Shown here piece after piece: positions 26,965 to 35,342 of a stretch of 64,000 nt of DNA. How positions within the stretch are numbered: position 1 is the stretch's first letter; every line of letters begins with the position of its first letter. The DNA is taken from positions 1 to 64,000 of the forward strand of contig JAPDQV010000002.1 of assembly GCA_034505495.1 (NCBI GenBank), written 5' to 3'. A program made the position numbers and the translations under genes. Source of the DNA: a candidate division KSB1 bacterium (lineage in GTDB: Bacteria > Zhuqueibacterota > Zhuqueibacteria > Residuimicrobiales > Krinioviventaceae). Under the pieces are notes generated by a model that ran no database searches, was not told the DNA's origin, and saw only the letters and a program-made list of their open reading frames with translations.

Positions 26965-29038
26965 TTTATTGAGAGATTTTGGCGTTGTGAAGCAAAGCAA
27001 TCAACATAGCGAATCTTGTACAACTTATCCTATAGTGACATCTCAGCGCGATTCGGAGATTGCGCAGATCTATCAGCAGCTGGTCAATTATCTCTCCGAC
27101 TATATTTACACGGTGCGCGTGGAAGACGGCAAGGCGGTGGAGACGATTCACGGCCCGGGCTGCATCGCGGTAACCGGCTATTCTTCTCAGGATTATGCCG
27201 AGGATCCGGAGCTGTGGTATCGTATGGTGCATCCCGACGATCGCGAAGCGGTCACCAGGCAGGCTTCGCAGGCGCTGCTGGGCAAGGATGTGCCGCCGCT
27301 GATTCATCGCATTATGCATCGCGACGGCTCGATTCGCTGGGTGCGCAACACCATCGTGCTGCTGCGCGACGGCCAAGGAAAAGTCTATGCCTACAACGGT
27401 TTGATTACCGACATTACAGCGCAGAAACAGGCCGAACTCGATCTCCTGCAGAGCGAAGAAAAGTATCGCTCCCTGATCAACGACGTGCTGGAAAATTCGC
27501 GCATCGGCATTTCGATCTTGGACGCCGATCTGCGCATTGTGTGGATCAACCGTGCTTATACCGACTATCTGGGCGTTAGGCGGGAAGAGGTGCTGGGCAG
27601 AGATGCGCGTCGGCTGGTGCAGGATTGCCTGGCCGCCATTTTCGAAAACGGCGCCGAGTTTGCCCGCCGCGTTACGGCTACGTACGAAGATACGGAACGG
27701 ACCGAGCATTTCGAAGTGCGCGTGCGTAATTTCGGCGAACTGCGCGAAAGGTGGCTTGAGTATTGGAGCATGCCGATCCGCAGCGGTCTTTACCGCGGCG
27801 GCCGAATCGAACACTATGCCGATATTACCGAACTGAAACGCATTCTTGACGAAGTCATCGAGAGTGAACAGCGCTACAGTCAGCTGCTGCATCATCTGAC
27901 CGATTACATCTACTCGGTAAAGGTGCAGGATGGTCGACCGGTTCATACCTATCATGGCCAGGGTTCGCTCGCCGTCACCGGTTATACGCAGGAAGATTTT
28001 GCCATCAATCCTGATCTGTGGCTGGAAATGGTGCATCCCGACGATCAGCCGCTGGTGGTCGAGCATGCCCGCAAGGCGCTTCGCGGCGAGGAACCGCCGC
28101 CGTTGGAACACCGGATCATTCACCGCAACGGCTCTTTGCGCTGGGTCAAGAGCACCATCGTCCTGCGCAAAGACGAACAGGGCAATGTGGTTTCCTACGA
28201 CGGCCTGATCAGCGACATCACGGAGTTGAAAAAGGCCGAGGAACAACGACGGCTGCAGGAAGAACAGCTGCGCCAAACCGACAAGATGGCCACGCTCGGC
28301 ATCCTGGTCTCAGGCATGGCGCACGAAATCAACAATCCGAACAATTTCATCATGCTGAATGCCGAGATGATCGGCAAGGCCTGGCGTTCGGTGCAGCCGA
28401 TTTTGGATCGCTATTTCGAGGAAAACGGCGATTATGTGGTGGCCGGAATGCCTTACTCAATTGCCCGCGAAAAGATCGGCGAGCTGATCGCCGGAATTCA
28501 GAAGGGGTCGCAGCGCATTCAAAACATCGTCAACGGGCTGAAGGACTATGCCCGTCAGGATACGGGAGCCATGGACCAGCTGGTCGACCTCGACGAGGTC
28601 GTCGATGCCGCAATCATGATCGTCAATAACCTCATCAAAAAGTCAACCGATTCTTTCTCTTTCGTCAAATCGGAGAGTCTGCCGCGTGTTAAAGGCAATT
28701 TCCAAAAGCTCGAGCAGGTTCTGATCAATCTGATTACCAATTCCTGTCAGGCGTTAAAAGAACCGCCGCGCGAAATTACCATACGCACCGGTGTCGATCG
28801 CTCCCAAAATATGGTTTATGCCATTGTACGAGATAATGGAGAAGGCATTTCGGAGAGCGATATGAAGCACATTTTCGATCCCTTTTTCACCACCAAACGG
28901 GACGGCGGAGGCACCGGTCTCGGCCTCGCCATTGCCTATTCCATCGTCAGCGATCACCGCGGCCGCCTGCAGGTGGAATCCAAATTGGGAGAAGGGACCA
29001 CGGTCACCCTTTATCTGCCCATTGCCGAAGGGAATTAA
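26957..29038 (+). CDS. Soluble PAS-PAS-PAS sensor histidine kinase
   Basis: 693 residues. Three PAS/PAC domains (about 40-160, 165-295, 305-428) are followed by a HisKA H-box MAHEINNPNNF (His456) and a HATPase_c domain with NLITNSCQAL, DNGEGIS, FDPFFTTK and GTGLGLAI. No transmembrane helix or signal peptide is visible, so it senses inside the cell. PAS1 and PAS3 are near copies (both carry SDYIYTV/TDYIYSV, MVHPDD and GLI(T/S)DIT), evidence of internal duplication. The H-box type is that of NtrB/AtoS-like kinases that pair with sigma54 activators, and such a regulator follows 13 bases later. The start is TTG; no ATG precedes the first PAS. Confidence 0.92.
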   Translation: MNDLLRDFGVVKQSNQHSESCTTYPIVTSQRDSEIAQIYQQLVNYLSDYIYTVRVEDGKAVETIHGPGCIAVTGYSSQDYAEDPELWYRMVHPDDREAVTRQASQALLGKDVPPLIHRIMHRDGSIRWVRNTIVLLRDGQGKVYAYNGLITDITAQKQAELDLLQSEEKYRSLINDVLENSRIGISILDADLRIVWINRAYTDYLGVRREEVLGRDARRLVQDCLAAIFENGAEFARRVTATYEDTERTEHFEVRVRNFGELRERWLEYWSMPIRSGLYRGGRIEHYADITELKRILDEVIESEQRYSQLLHHLTDYIYSVKVQDGRPVHTYHGQGSLAVTGYTQEDFAINPDLWLEMVHPDDQPLVVEHARKALRGEEPPPLEHRIIHRNGSLRWVKSTIVLRKDEQGNVVSYDGLISDITELKKAEEQRRLQEEQLRQTDKMATLGILVSGMAHEINNPNNFIMLNAEMIGKAWRSVQPILDRYFEENGDYVVAGMPYSIAREKIGELIAGIQKGSQRIQNIVNGLKDYARQDTGAMDQLVDLDEVVDAAIMIVNNLIKKSTDSFSFVKSESLPRVKGNFQKLEQVLINLITNSCQALKEPPREITIRTGVDRSQNMVYAIVRDNGEGISESDMKHIFDPFFTTKRDGGGTGLGLAIAYSIVSDHRGRLQVESKLGEGTTVTLYLPIAEGN

Positions 29039-29051
29039 CGAGGAGCAGAAC

Positions 29052-30470
29052 GTGAGTCGAAACAAAAGCCCGGAGATGCCGATCCTGCTGATCGACGACG
29101 AGCCGGATTTTTTGACCAGCGTCGAGATGACGCTGGCTGCGCAGGGGCTGACCAACGTCGTCAGCATCAGCGACAGCCGCGAGGTGGAACCGTTTTTAGC
29201 CGAAAACGACGTTTCGGTTATTGCTCTGGATATGAACATGCCGCATGTGCCGGGGCGGGTGCTGCTGCCCAAGATCATTCGCGATTACCCGGAGATTCCG
29301 GTGATCATCATCACCGCGGTCAACGACGTCGAGACCGCGGTCTCTTCCATGAAGGCCGGTGCCTTTGATTACCTGCTCAAACCCGTGGACGAAGCGCGAC
29401 TCACCTCGGCGATCCGCCGCGCGCTCGAAATCAGCCAAATGCGCGCCGAAAACATTCGTCTGAAGGAATATCTGCTGTCGCGCAAACTCAAACATCCCGA
29501 GGCTTTTTCGGCCATCATCACCGCCAGCCCGGCCATGCATGCCATCTTTCAGTATGCCGAAGCCATCGCCAGGACCTCGCTGCCGGTGCTCATCACCGGC
29601 GAAACCGGCACGGGCAAGGAGCTGATGGCGCGGGCAATTCACGTTCTCAGCGGCCGGCGCGGCGAATTTGTCGCCGAAAACGTCGCCGGATTGGACGACA
29701 ATCTGTTCTCCGATACATTGTTCGGCCATAAAAAGGGTGCTTTTACCGGCGCCGATCGCGACCGCATTGGGCTCATCGAGCGGGCGGCTGGCGGTACGCT
29801 GTTCCTCGATGAAATCGGCGATCTTTCGATCGAATCGCAGGTCAAGCTGCTGCGTCTGCTCCAAGAAAAGCAATACTATCCGCTCGGCTCCGACATGCCC
29901 AAGATGAGCGACGCGCGGATCGTAGTCGCCACGCTGCAGAACATCGAAGAGCTGGCAAAAAAGGATTTGTTCCGCAAGGATTTGTTCTATCGTCTGCAGT
30001 CGCACCACATTCATCTTCCGCCGCTGCGCGAACGTAAAGAGGATATTCCGCTGCTGCTGGATTTCTTTTTAGACAAAGCGGCCAAAGAGTTGGGCGTCAA
30101 AAAGCCGAATTATCCCCGTGAGTTGCTGATCCTCCTGCGCAACTACCCGTTTCCGGGCAACATCCGCGAGCTGGAGGGCATGGTGTTCGATGCCGTCAGC
30201 CGACATCAAGGCGGGGTGTTGTCCACCGAATCGTTTCGCGAAAAGATAGAGGGCCGGTTGTCTACCGGTGCGGCAGAGCTTTTCGAGGAGGAGGGTGCGG
30301 CGGTTCCGGTCAGCTTTGGTCACCCATTGCCGACCTTGCGGGAAGTGGAAACCGCTCTGATCGCCGAAGCGCTGCGCCGCGCCGAGGGTAATCAGTCCAT
30401 CGCCGCAGGCCTGCTCGGTCTATCTCGGCGCGCTTTAAACAATCGGCTGCAAAGAATGAAGGACGCCTGA
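29052..30470 (+). CDS. NtrC-family sigma54-dependent response regulator
   Basis: 472 residues: a receiver domain with LIDDEPD and phospho-acceptor Asp60 (VIALDMNMP), KPVD at its end; an AAA+ domain with GETGTGKE, an intact GAFTGA loop, [11 protein letters not shown] and PPLRERKED; and a Fis-type helix-turn-helix ([23 protein letters not shown]). The start is GTG at 29052 with AGGAG six bases upstream. It partners the PAS kinase immediately before it. The best sigma54 promoter in the window lies 205 bases after its stop, in front of a small exported protein, which is therefore the prime target. Confidence 0.94.
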   Translation: MSRNKSPEMPILLIDDEPDFLTSVEMTLAAQGLTNVVSISDSREVEPFLAENDVSVIALDMNMPHVPGRVLLPKIIRDYPEIPVIIITAVNDVETAVSSMKAGAFDYLLKPVDEARLTSAIRRALEISQMRAENIRLKEYLLSRKLKHPEAFSAIITASPAMHAIFQYAEAIARTSLPVLITGETGTGKELMARAIHVLSGRRGEFVAENVAGLDDNLFSDTLFGHKKGAFTGADRDRIGLIERAAGGTLFLDEIGDLSIESQVKLLRLLQEKQYYPLGSDMPKMSDARIVVATLQNIEELAKKDLFRKDLFYRLQSHHIHLPPLRERKEDIPLLLDFFLDKAAKELGVKKPNYPRELLILLRNYPFPGNIRELEGMVFDAVSRHQGGVLSTESFREKIEGRLSTGAAELFEEEGAAVPVSFGHPLPTLREVETALIAEALRRAEGNQSIAAGLLGLSRRALNNRLQRMKDA

Positions 30471-30608
30471 GTCCAAAGTTCTTCAAAGGGGTGCCACATT
30501 TCTTCCCAATCTCTTTTTCGAGCAACATACCTTAAATTATAAATATTAAAAAGATTAACTCAACTTTTCTCCGTCGACGCGTTTACAACGTGGCTCCCCT
30601 CTCTGTTT

Positions 30609-30620
30609 CCTTCCGGAAGG
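30609..30620. promoter_or_regulatory. 12-bp palindrome, possible upstream activator site
   Basis: CCTTCCGGAAGG is a perfect palindrome about 85-95 bases upstream of the start point predicted from the sigma54 promoter, the usual place for an NtrC-type enhancer site. Between 30471 and 30733 there is no gene; the remainder is AT-rich, with a second short inverted repeat ATAAG-CA-CTTAT at 30648-30659. Confidence 0.35.
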
Positions 30621-30674
30621 TCTGTGTTGGGATAATTATGCTAAAAAATAAGCACTTATGTGATTAAAATGCTG

Positions 30675-30693
30675 TTTGGCACGCCCTTTGATA
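30675..30693 (+). promoter_or_regulatory. Sigma54 (-24/-12) promoter
   Basis: TTTGGCACGCCCTTTGATA matches TGGCACG-N4-TTGCW except for A in place of the C of the -12 GC. GG and GA are separated by ten bases as required. Predicted start point is near 30702, about 32 bases before the ATG at 30734. Confidence 0.75.
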
Positions 30694-30733
30694 AACAAAT
30701 GGCGTAGCTGAACAAAACCTAAAGGAGGAAGCT

Positions 30734-31144
30734 ATGAAACGGATGATATATGTTTTGACGATTGCTCTCTTGACGACTGTTGCATTTGCCGCTGATCAAC
30801 CGACGAATGTGGAAAAAGCACGCATTGAATTGGCAAAAAGAGCACTGCTGGATGTCCTCAAGAGCGAAAATGCAGGAGCACGCAACAGCGCGCTGCATGT
30901 CATTGCCAAGATCAAATCCGATTATCCGGATGTCGATCTGACGGTCTTTAACGACATGCTGCTGAAGCTGAGCCGCAACGACGAGCGTTCTCTGATTCGT
31001 GTTAACGCCAACCTGGCTTATGCTTACATCAACAACCCCGAGTTGGCGGCCCGCGTCAAAGTCGAAGATCCGGAAGATCCGGCGGCTTTCTTTAACGCCC
31101 TGTACAACGAACTCAATAAAGCCGTGGTCGCATTCAACAATTGA
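30734..31144 (+). CDS. Small exported helical protein of unknown function, sigma54-controlled
   Basis: 136 residues with a clear Sec signal peptide (MKRMIYVLTIALLTTVAFA, cut before ADQ). The mature part of about 117 residues has no cysteine and reads as amphipathic helices (NVEKARIELAKRALLDVLKS, NSALHVIAKIKSDYP, LIRVNANLAYAYI), a pattern like two or three HEAT-type repeats. The ribosome site AAAGGAGG is the best in the window, and sigma54 promoter, hairpin and terminator surround the gene, so it is a strongly translated single-gene unit. It follows the PAS kinase and NtrC-type regulator genes and is probably their output. I do not recognise the family. Confidence 0.85.
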   Translation: MKRMIYVLTIALLTTVAFAADQPTNVEKARIELAKRALLDVLKSENAGARNSALHVIAKIKSDYPDVDLTVFNDMLLKLSRNDERSLIRVNANLAYAYINNPELAARVKVEDPEDPAAFFNALYNELNKAVVAFNN

Positions 31145-31172
31145 GCCCTGTTTCCTTTCCTTTCTCAATGAT

Positions 31173-31198
31173 GGGGGAGAGATGCTTCACTCTCCCCC
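31173..31198 (+). other. Perfect 9-bp RNA hairpin just after the small exported protein gene
   Basis: GGGGGAGAG (31173-31181) pairs with CTCTCCCCC (31190-31198) around an eight-base loop, 28 bases after the stop. No T-tract follows, so it is more likely a 3' stabilising structure or regulator site than a terminator. Confidence 0.5.
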
Positions 31199-31271
31199 AG
31201 GCTGCAACATATACAATGTGCTTCATCATACCTCATATTAAACGCTTCATGATTGCACTCTCCTAAGAAAG

Positions 31272-31301
31272 GCTCCGGCAGACCTCTGCCGGGGCTTTTT
31301 T
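31272..31301 (+). terminator. Rho-independent terminator of the small exported protein gene
   Basis: GCTCCGGCAGA (31272-31282) pairs with TCTGCCGGGGC (31285-31295), followed by TTTTTT. Confidence 0.9.
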
Positions 31302-31424
31302 ATTGGTTAACCTTTTCTCTTTCCGGTTGGGAATTCGAAAAAAATAGCGTATTTTCGCCTTGCATTGATTTTATGGCGTTGAAAGCAGTCATCGCTCTGA
31401 AAACAAATTTCTGATTCTAATGAG

Positions 31425-32666
31425 ATGCTGCCGACCCCAAACTCTTCCTTCATTACGCTTCTTTTTGTCTTAACCTATATCGGTATTGCGCTGGGGGAAA
31501 TTCCCGGTTTGATGATCGACCGTGTGGGCATTGCCGTCCTCGGCGCAACCGCGATGGTGGTGTTCGGCGGTGTGTCCGTTTCTGAAGTCCATCGCGCCGT
31601 CGACCTGCCGACGCTTCTCCTTTTATATTCCTTGATGATCGTCTCCGCGCAATTGCGCCTGGGCGGATTCTATACACGTACAGCGTTGCGCATTACGCAT
31701 CTGTCGACGCGGCCTCTGCTGTTGCTGGCCTTAATCATGTCGGTCAGCGCCTTTCTTTCGGCACTCCTGGCCAACGACATCATCTGCTTGGCCTTTACGC
31801 CGGTGTTGGTCTATTCACTGGCGGAAACGCGGCTCAATCCTGTGCCTTTTCTGCTGGGATTGGCGGCGGCGAGTAATATCGGCTCGGCAGCCACAATCAT
31901 CGGCAACCCGCAGAACATGCTCATCGGCCAAGTGGGCCGACTCGATTTTGCTCAGTTTGTGCTCTGGTGTACGCCGCCTGCTCTTGTTTCCTTGGCCGGC
32001 GCGTACGGAATTATTGCTTTAGCCTTTCGCAGACGGATGATCTTAACGCAGCCCCTGCCGTTTTCCGAGACGCAAACCCGCTGGCCTGAGTTCAATGCCT
32101 GGCAAAGCGCCAAAGGGATTTTGGCCGTAACAGTTTTGGTCATCTTGTTTTTTTCGCCCCTGCCCCGCGAGCTCTCGGCTATCGCCGTTTCCGGCATCTT
32201 GCTGTTAAGTCGAAAGTTGGAGTCGCGCGAAATCATGGCGTTGGTCGATTGGAACCTGCTGGTGCTGTTTTTGTCGCTGTTCATCGTCATTCACGGCATT
32301 ACGGAGGCTGGATTGCCGTCCTACCTTGCCGACGAACTGCAGCGGCGGGGGGCAGACCTGCGTAATCCGTATCTCCTCAGCGGCGTTTCCACCTTGTTAA
32401 GCAATCTGGTCAGCAACGTCCCCGCTGTGATGTTGTTGGTTAAATTTCTCGATCCGCATCAACCGATTCAATGGTATGCTCTGGCAGTTTCCAGCACCTT
32501 TGCCGGAAACTTGATCACCATCGGCAGCATCGCCAATCTGATCGTTTTCGAGCAGGCCAAGCCTTTCGGCGTTACGATCACGTTTCGCGAACATGCCAAG
32601 ATCGGTGTGCCGGTGACCCTGTTCTCATTACTTGTCCTTTTTCTCTGGCTTGCCGTGACAACCTGA
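31425..32666 (+). CDS. SLC13/ArsB-NhaD superfamily anion or cation:proton transporter
   Basis: 413 residues with about eleven hydrophobic helices. Two inverted-repeat signature loops are seen: SAFLSALLANDIICLAFTPV with AAASNIGSAATIIGNPQNMLIG in the first half, and TLLSNLVSNVPAVMLL with GNLITIGSIANLIVFEQAK in the second. These are the conserved SN(x)GGxxT/GNPQN blocks of the ion-transporter superfamily that includes ArsB, DASS and NhaD. The substrate (arsenite, dicarboxylate, sulphate or Na+/H+) cannot be told from sequence. No ars genes are adjacent. ATG at 31425. Confidence 0.85.
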   Translation: MLPTPNSSFITLLFVLTYIGIALGEIPGLMIDRVGIAVLGATAMVVFGGVSVSEVHRAVDLPTLLLLYSLMIVSAQLRLGGFYTRTALRITHLSTRPLLLLALIMSVSAFLSALLANDIICLAFTPVLVYSLAETRLNPVPFLLGLAAASNIGSAATIIGNPQNMLIGQVGRLDFAQFVLWCTPPALVSLAGAYGIIALAFRRRMILTQPLPFSETQTRWPEFNAWQSAKGILAVTVLVILFFSPLPRELSAIAVSGILLLSRKLESREIMALVDWNLLVLFLSLFIVIHGITEAGLPSYLADELQRRGADLRNPYLLSGVSTLLSNLVSNVPAVMLLVKFLDPHQPIQWYALAVSSTFAGNLITIGSIANLIVFEQAKPFGVTITFREHAKIGVPVTLFSLLVLFLWLAVTT

Positions 32667-32727
32667 TCTTGGGCAGGCCGCATTTCAAAACTGTCAACCT
32701 TGAATTTATATTGGGAGGTTTTATTCT

Positions 32728-34350
32728 ATGCATGGACGCGAACTCATTCGAGCGGCAATGACCCTGCAGGACGTCGAACGAGTACCGTGGACGCCTTTTG
32801 TGGGCGTGCACGGCGGCGCCTTGATCGGCGTTAGCGCTGCCGATTATTTGCGTTCCGCAGATCATATCGTGAACGGCCTGACAAAAGCCGTGGAGCTCTA
32901 CCGTCCCGACGGATTGCCGATTGTATTCGATCTGCAGCTCGAGGCCGAGATCCTCGGCTGCCGACTCGAATGGGCGGCTGAAAATCCCCCCGCGGTCGTC
33001 TCGCATCCCTTGGCCGAAGGATGCCCTCTTGGCGAACTGGCGTTGCCGAATGCCGATGACGGACGCCTGCCGATCGTTTTGGAAGCGGCGCAGCGTCTGC
33101 GGCAAAAATTTCCGGACTTGGCTCTCTATGGATTGATTACCGGTCCGTTTACCCTCGCCCTCCATCTTTTAGGAACCGACATTTTCATGAAAATGATGCT
33201 CGAGCCTGAGAGCATCAAGGAACTCTTTGCCTTCACGCAGCGGGTGGCCGAGCGTATGGCCGATTTTTACCTTGATGCCGGTGCCGACGTTATTGCCGTT
33301 GTCGATCCCATGACCAGCCAAATCGGGCCGGATCTTTTTCGGCAGTTTGTTACGGAACCAGCGACGGCTATCTTTTCTCATATCCGCAGCCGAAGGGCGC
33401 TCGGCTCGTTCTTTGTCTGCGGCCATGCCCAACAAAACATCGAAGCCATGTGCGAGTGTCGGCCCGACAATATTTCGGTGGACGAAAACATTCCTCTCGA
33501 CTTTGTACGCGAAGTCTGTCTCAGCCGCGGGATCAGTTTCGGCGGGAACCTGCAGTTGACCGTGGTATTACTGCTCGGCAGCGAAAAAGACGTGCACCGG
33601 CACGTTGTGGAAACTCTAGATATCGGCGGCGAGCGCGGCTTTATCCTGGCGCCCGGCTGCGATCTTCCCTACCGCACGCCGATCGCTAATCTGCGCGCCG
33701 TTGCCGAGCTGGTCCACGACCCTTATCAACGGGAGGTGGCCCGCGCCGTCAGCAGCTCCGGCGAAATTTGTGAAGTGTGGGATATGAGCGATTACGGCAA
33801 AAGCGACCGCGTGATCGTCGACATCATTACCCTCGATTCCGAAGCCTGCGCGCCGTGTCAGTACATGGTTGAATCGGTCAAGGCCGTGGCGCCGCAGTTC
33901 AAAGACATCGTTGTTTGGCGCGAGCACAAGATCAAGCACACCGAGTCGGTTCAGTTTATGACCTCCCTGATGGTCAAGAACATTCCCACCATCTGCATCG
34001 ACGGTAAGATCACTTTTGTTTCCCGTATACCGCCCAAAGAAGAGCTCATCGCCGCCATTCAGCGCCGAATCAATGAAAAGCTGCTGTTCAAAATTCGCTC
34101 CCGTAAAGGGGCGCTCTATTTGTTCGGGAAAACGGAAGAAGAGCTGGCGCCGTTGGAGGAGGTTGTTCGCCGCGCACTGCGCGAAACCGGCGCCGATATC
34201 GACCTTATTAAAAGCTGCAACCCTGAGGAGATGCACAAATTCGGCGTCGCTTTGACGCCGGCAGTGGTCCTGGCCGTCTATAAAATCAAAGCGGAAGGCA
34301 TTGTACCGCAAGTCGCTGCGGTCAAAGAGTGGATAAAGGAAATCGTTTAG
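32728..34350 (+). CDS. UroD/MtaA-type methyltransferase fused to two thioredoxin-like domains
   Basis: 540 residues. Residues 1-345 form a uroporphyrinogen-decarboxylase-fold protein of the corrinoid methyltransferase type (RELIRAAMTLQDVERVPWTP, GLITGPFTLALHLLG, FILAPGCDLPYRTP with Cys311). The zinc motif HxC reads FxC here (Phe229, Cys231), so one ligand is missing or replaced. Residues about 362-445 are a thioredoxin-like domain with CAPC (Cys374, Cys377) and a NIPTICIDGKITF strand. Residues about 452-540 repeat the fold without the cysteine pair but with the cis-Pro-like ALTPAVVL. The fusion suggests methyl transfer coupled to a dithiol, or redox control of the zinc site. Its stop shares a base with the CobW gene start. 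GGGAGG precedes the ATG. Confidence 0.83.
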   Translation: MHGRELIRAAMTLQDVERVPWTPFVGVHGGALIGVSAADYLRSADHIVNGLTKAVELYRPDGLPIVFDLQLEAEILGCRLEWAAENPPAVVSHPLAEGCPLGELALPNADDGRLPIVLEAAQRLRQKFPDLALYGLITGPFTLALHLLGTDIFMKMMLEPESIKELFAFTQRVAERMADFYLDAGADVIAVVDPMTSQIGPDLFRQFVTEPATAIFSHIRSRRALGSFFVCGHAQQNIEAMCECRPDNISVDENIPLDFVREVCLSRGISFGGNLQLTVVLLLGSEKDVHRHVVETLDIGGERGFILAPGCDLPYRTPIANLRAVAELVHDPYQREVARAVSSSGEICEVWDMSDYGKSDRVIVDIITLDSEACAPCQYMVESVKAVAPQFKDIVVWREHKIKHTESVQFMTSLMVKNIPTICIDGKITFVSRIPPKEELIAAIQRRINEKLLFKIRSRKGALYLFGKTEEELAPLEEVVRRALRETGADIDLIKSCNPEEMHKFGVALTPAVVLAVYKIKAEGIVPQVAAVKEWIKEIV

Positions 34351-35270
34351 TGGCTGTTCCGCTTTACGTCATCACCGGCTTTCTCGGCAGCGGTAAAACG
34401 ACGCTGCTCAAGCAGTTGTTGGTACGCTATGCCGACTCTCAACGCATTGCCGTCGTTCAGAACGAGTTCGCCGACGTCAATGTCGATGCTCGAGAACTGT
34501 ACCGCACGGGCAAAGCTTTTCATCTTTTGGAAATCAACCGCGGCTCGGTGTTTTGTATCTGCCTGATTGCCGACTTTACGACCTCTCTGGCGGAATTCAT
34601 TGATCATTATGCGCCGGACGCGGTTTTCCTCGAAGCCTCGGGCCTGGCCGATCCCATTGCCGTGGCGGAGATTTTGACTGCACCGTCGCTCAGCGGCAAG
34701 GTGTACCTCGCCAATGTCTGGTGCATCGTAGACGCCGCTTCATTTTTGCTGCTGGAACGGGGCAATGTGCGGCTGAGGCATCAAGTTCAGGTCGCCGATT
34801 TGCTTTTGCTTAACAAAACAGATTTGGTCGATGAACCAAAGCTGCAGTGCATAGAAGCGCGGCTGCGGGAAATCAATCCTGCGGCGCCGATCGTTCGCTC
34901 AGTCTATTGCGCAACGAATGCCGTCGCGATCGAATCAATCCGGAGCCTGCCGAAGCAGTGCTGTGGTGAGTTGTCGGGCAGGCCGGAAGTCGGCACAGCA
35001 ATCCTCAAAAGCAGCGTAAAAGTCGAACGCCGGGCACTGGAAAAATTTCTCGAACAAGAGGCTGCTTCGGCATGGCGTATAAAGGGATATGTGCGGCTTT
35101 CGGACGGCGGTGCCGTTTCCGTGCAGGCGGTTTTCGGCAAGCTGCAAGTGGATACCGTGCCCGATTACACCGGTGTGACGCAACTGGTTGTCATCGGGCC
35201 GGAGGTGAAGCAGGACGAGTGTGCTGAACGCTTTCGTCGCTCCTGCGAAAAAAACACTTCAGCTGAATAG
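34350..35270 (+). CDS. CobW/COG0523 family GTPase (metallochaperone-like)
   Basis: 306 residues. The P-loop is GFLGSGKTT (10-18), Switch and Walker B regions include VQNEFADVNVD and VFLEASGLADP, and the guanine motif is NKTD. Family members deliver zinc, cobalt or other metals to client proteins. The metal-binding CxCC motif is incomplete: FCICL (Cys69, Cys71) lacks the third cysteine. The start is GTG at 34350, inside TAGTG, so translation is coupled to the UroD-thioredoxin gene; AAAGGA lies upstream. With a zinc-dependent UroD-like methyltransferase on each side, a role in loading those enzymes is likely. Confidence 0.88.
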   Translation: MAVPLYVITGFLGSGKTTLLKQLLVRYADSQRIAVVQNEFADVNVDARELYRTGKAFHLLEINRGSVFCICLIADFTTSLAEFIDHYAPDAVFLEASGLADPIAVAEILTAPSLSGKVYLANVWCIVDAASFLLLERGNVRLRHQVQVADLLLLNKTDLVDEPKLQCIEARLREINPAAPIVRSVYCATNAVAIESIRSLPKQCCGELSGRPEVGTAILKSSVKVERRALEKFLEQEAASAWRIKGYVRLSDGGAVSVQAVFGKLQVDTVPDYTGVTQLVVIGPEVKQDECAERFRRSCEKNTSAE

Positions 35271-35342
35271 GCAAAGCGCAGTCGAATGCCGAAAAATTCG
35301 GCAAGCAAAGATGCAGTTTATCGCCAACCATCTAGGGAGCAT

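Noticed and set aside
26940-26975. Partial match to the ROK operator (TCATTCAATG on the minus strand) at the end of the GH127 gene
   Set aside because: Imperfect, inside coding sequence and with no promoter at the spacing seen at the other two sites.
26966-28276. 436-codon open frame on the minus strand
   Set aside because: Antisense to the PAS kinase; repeats in it merely reflect the PAS duplication.
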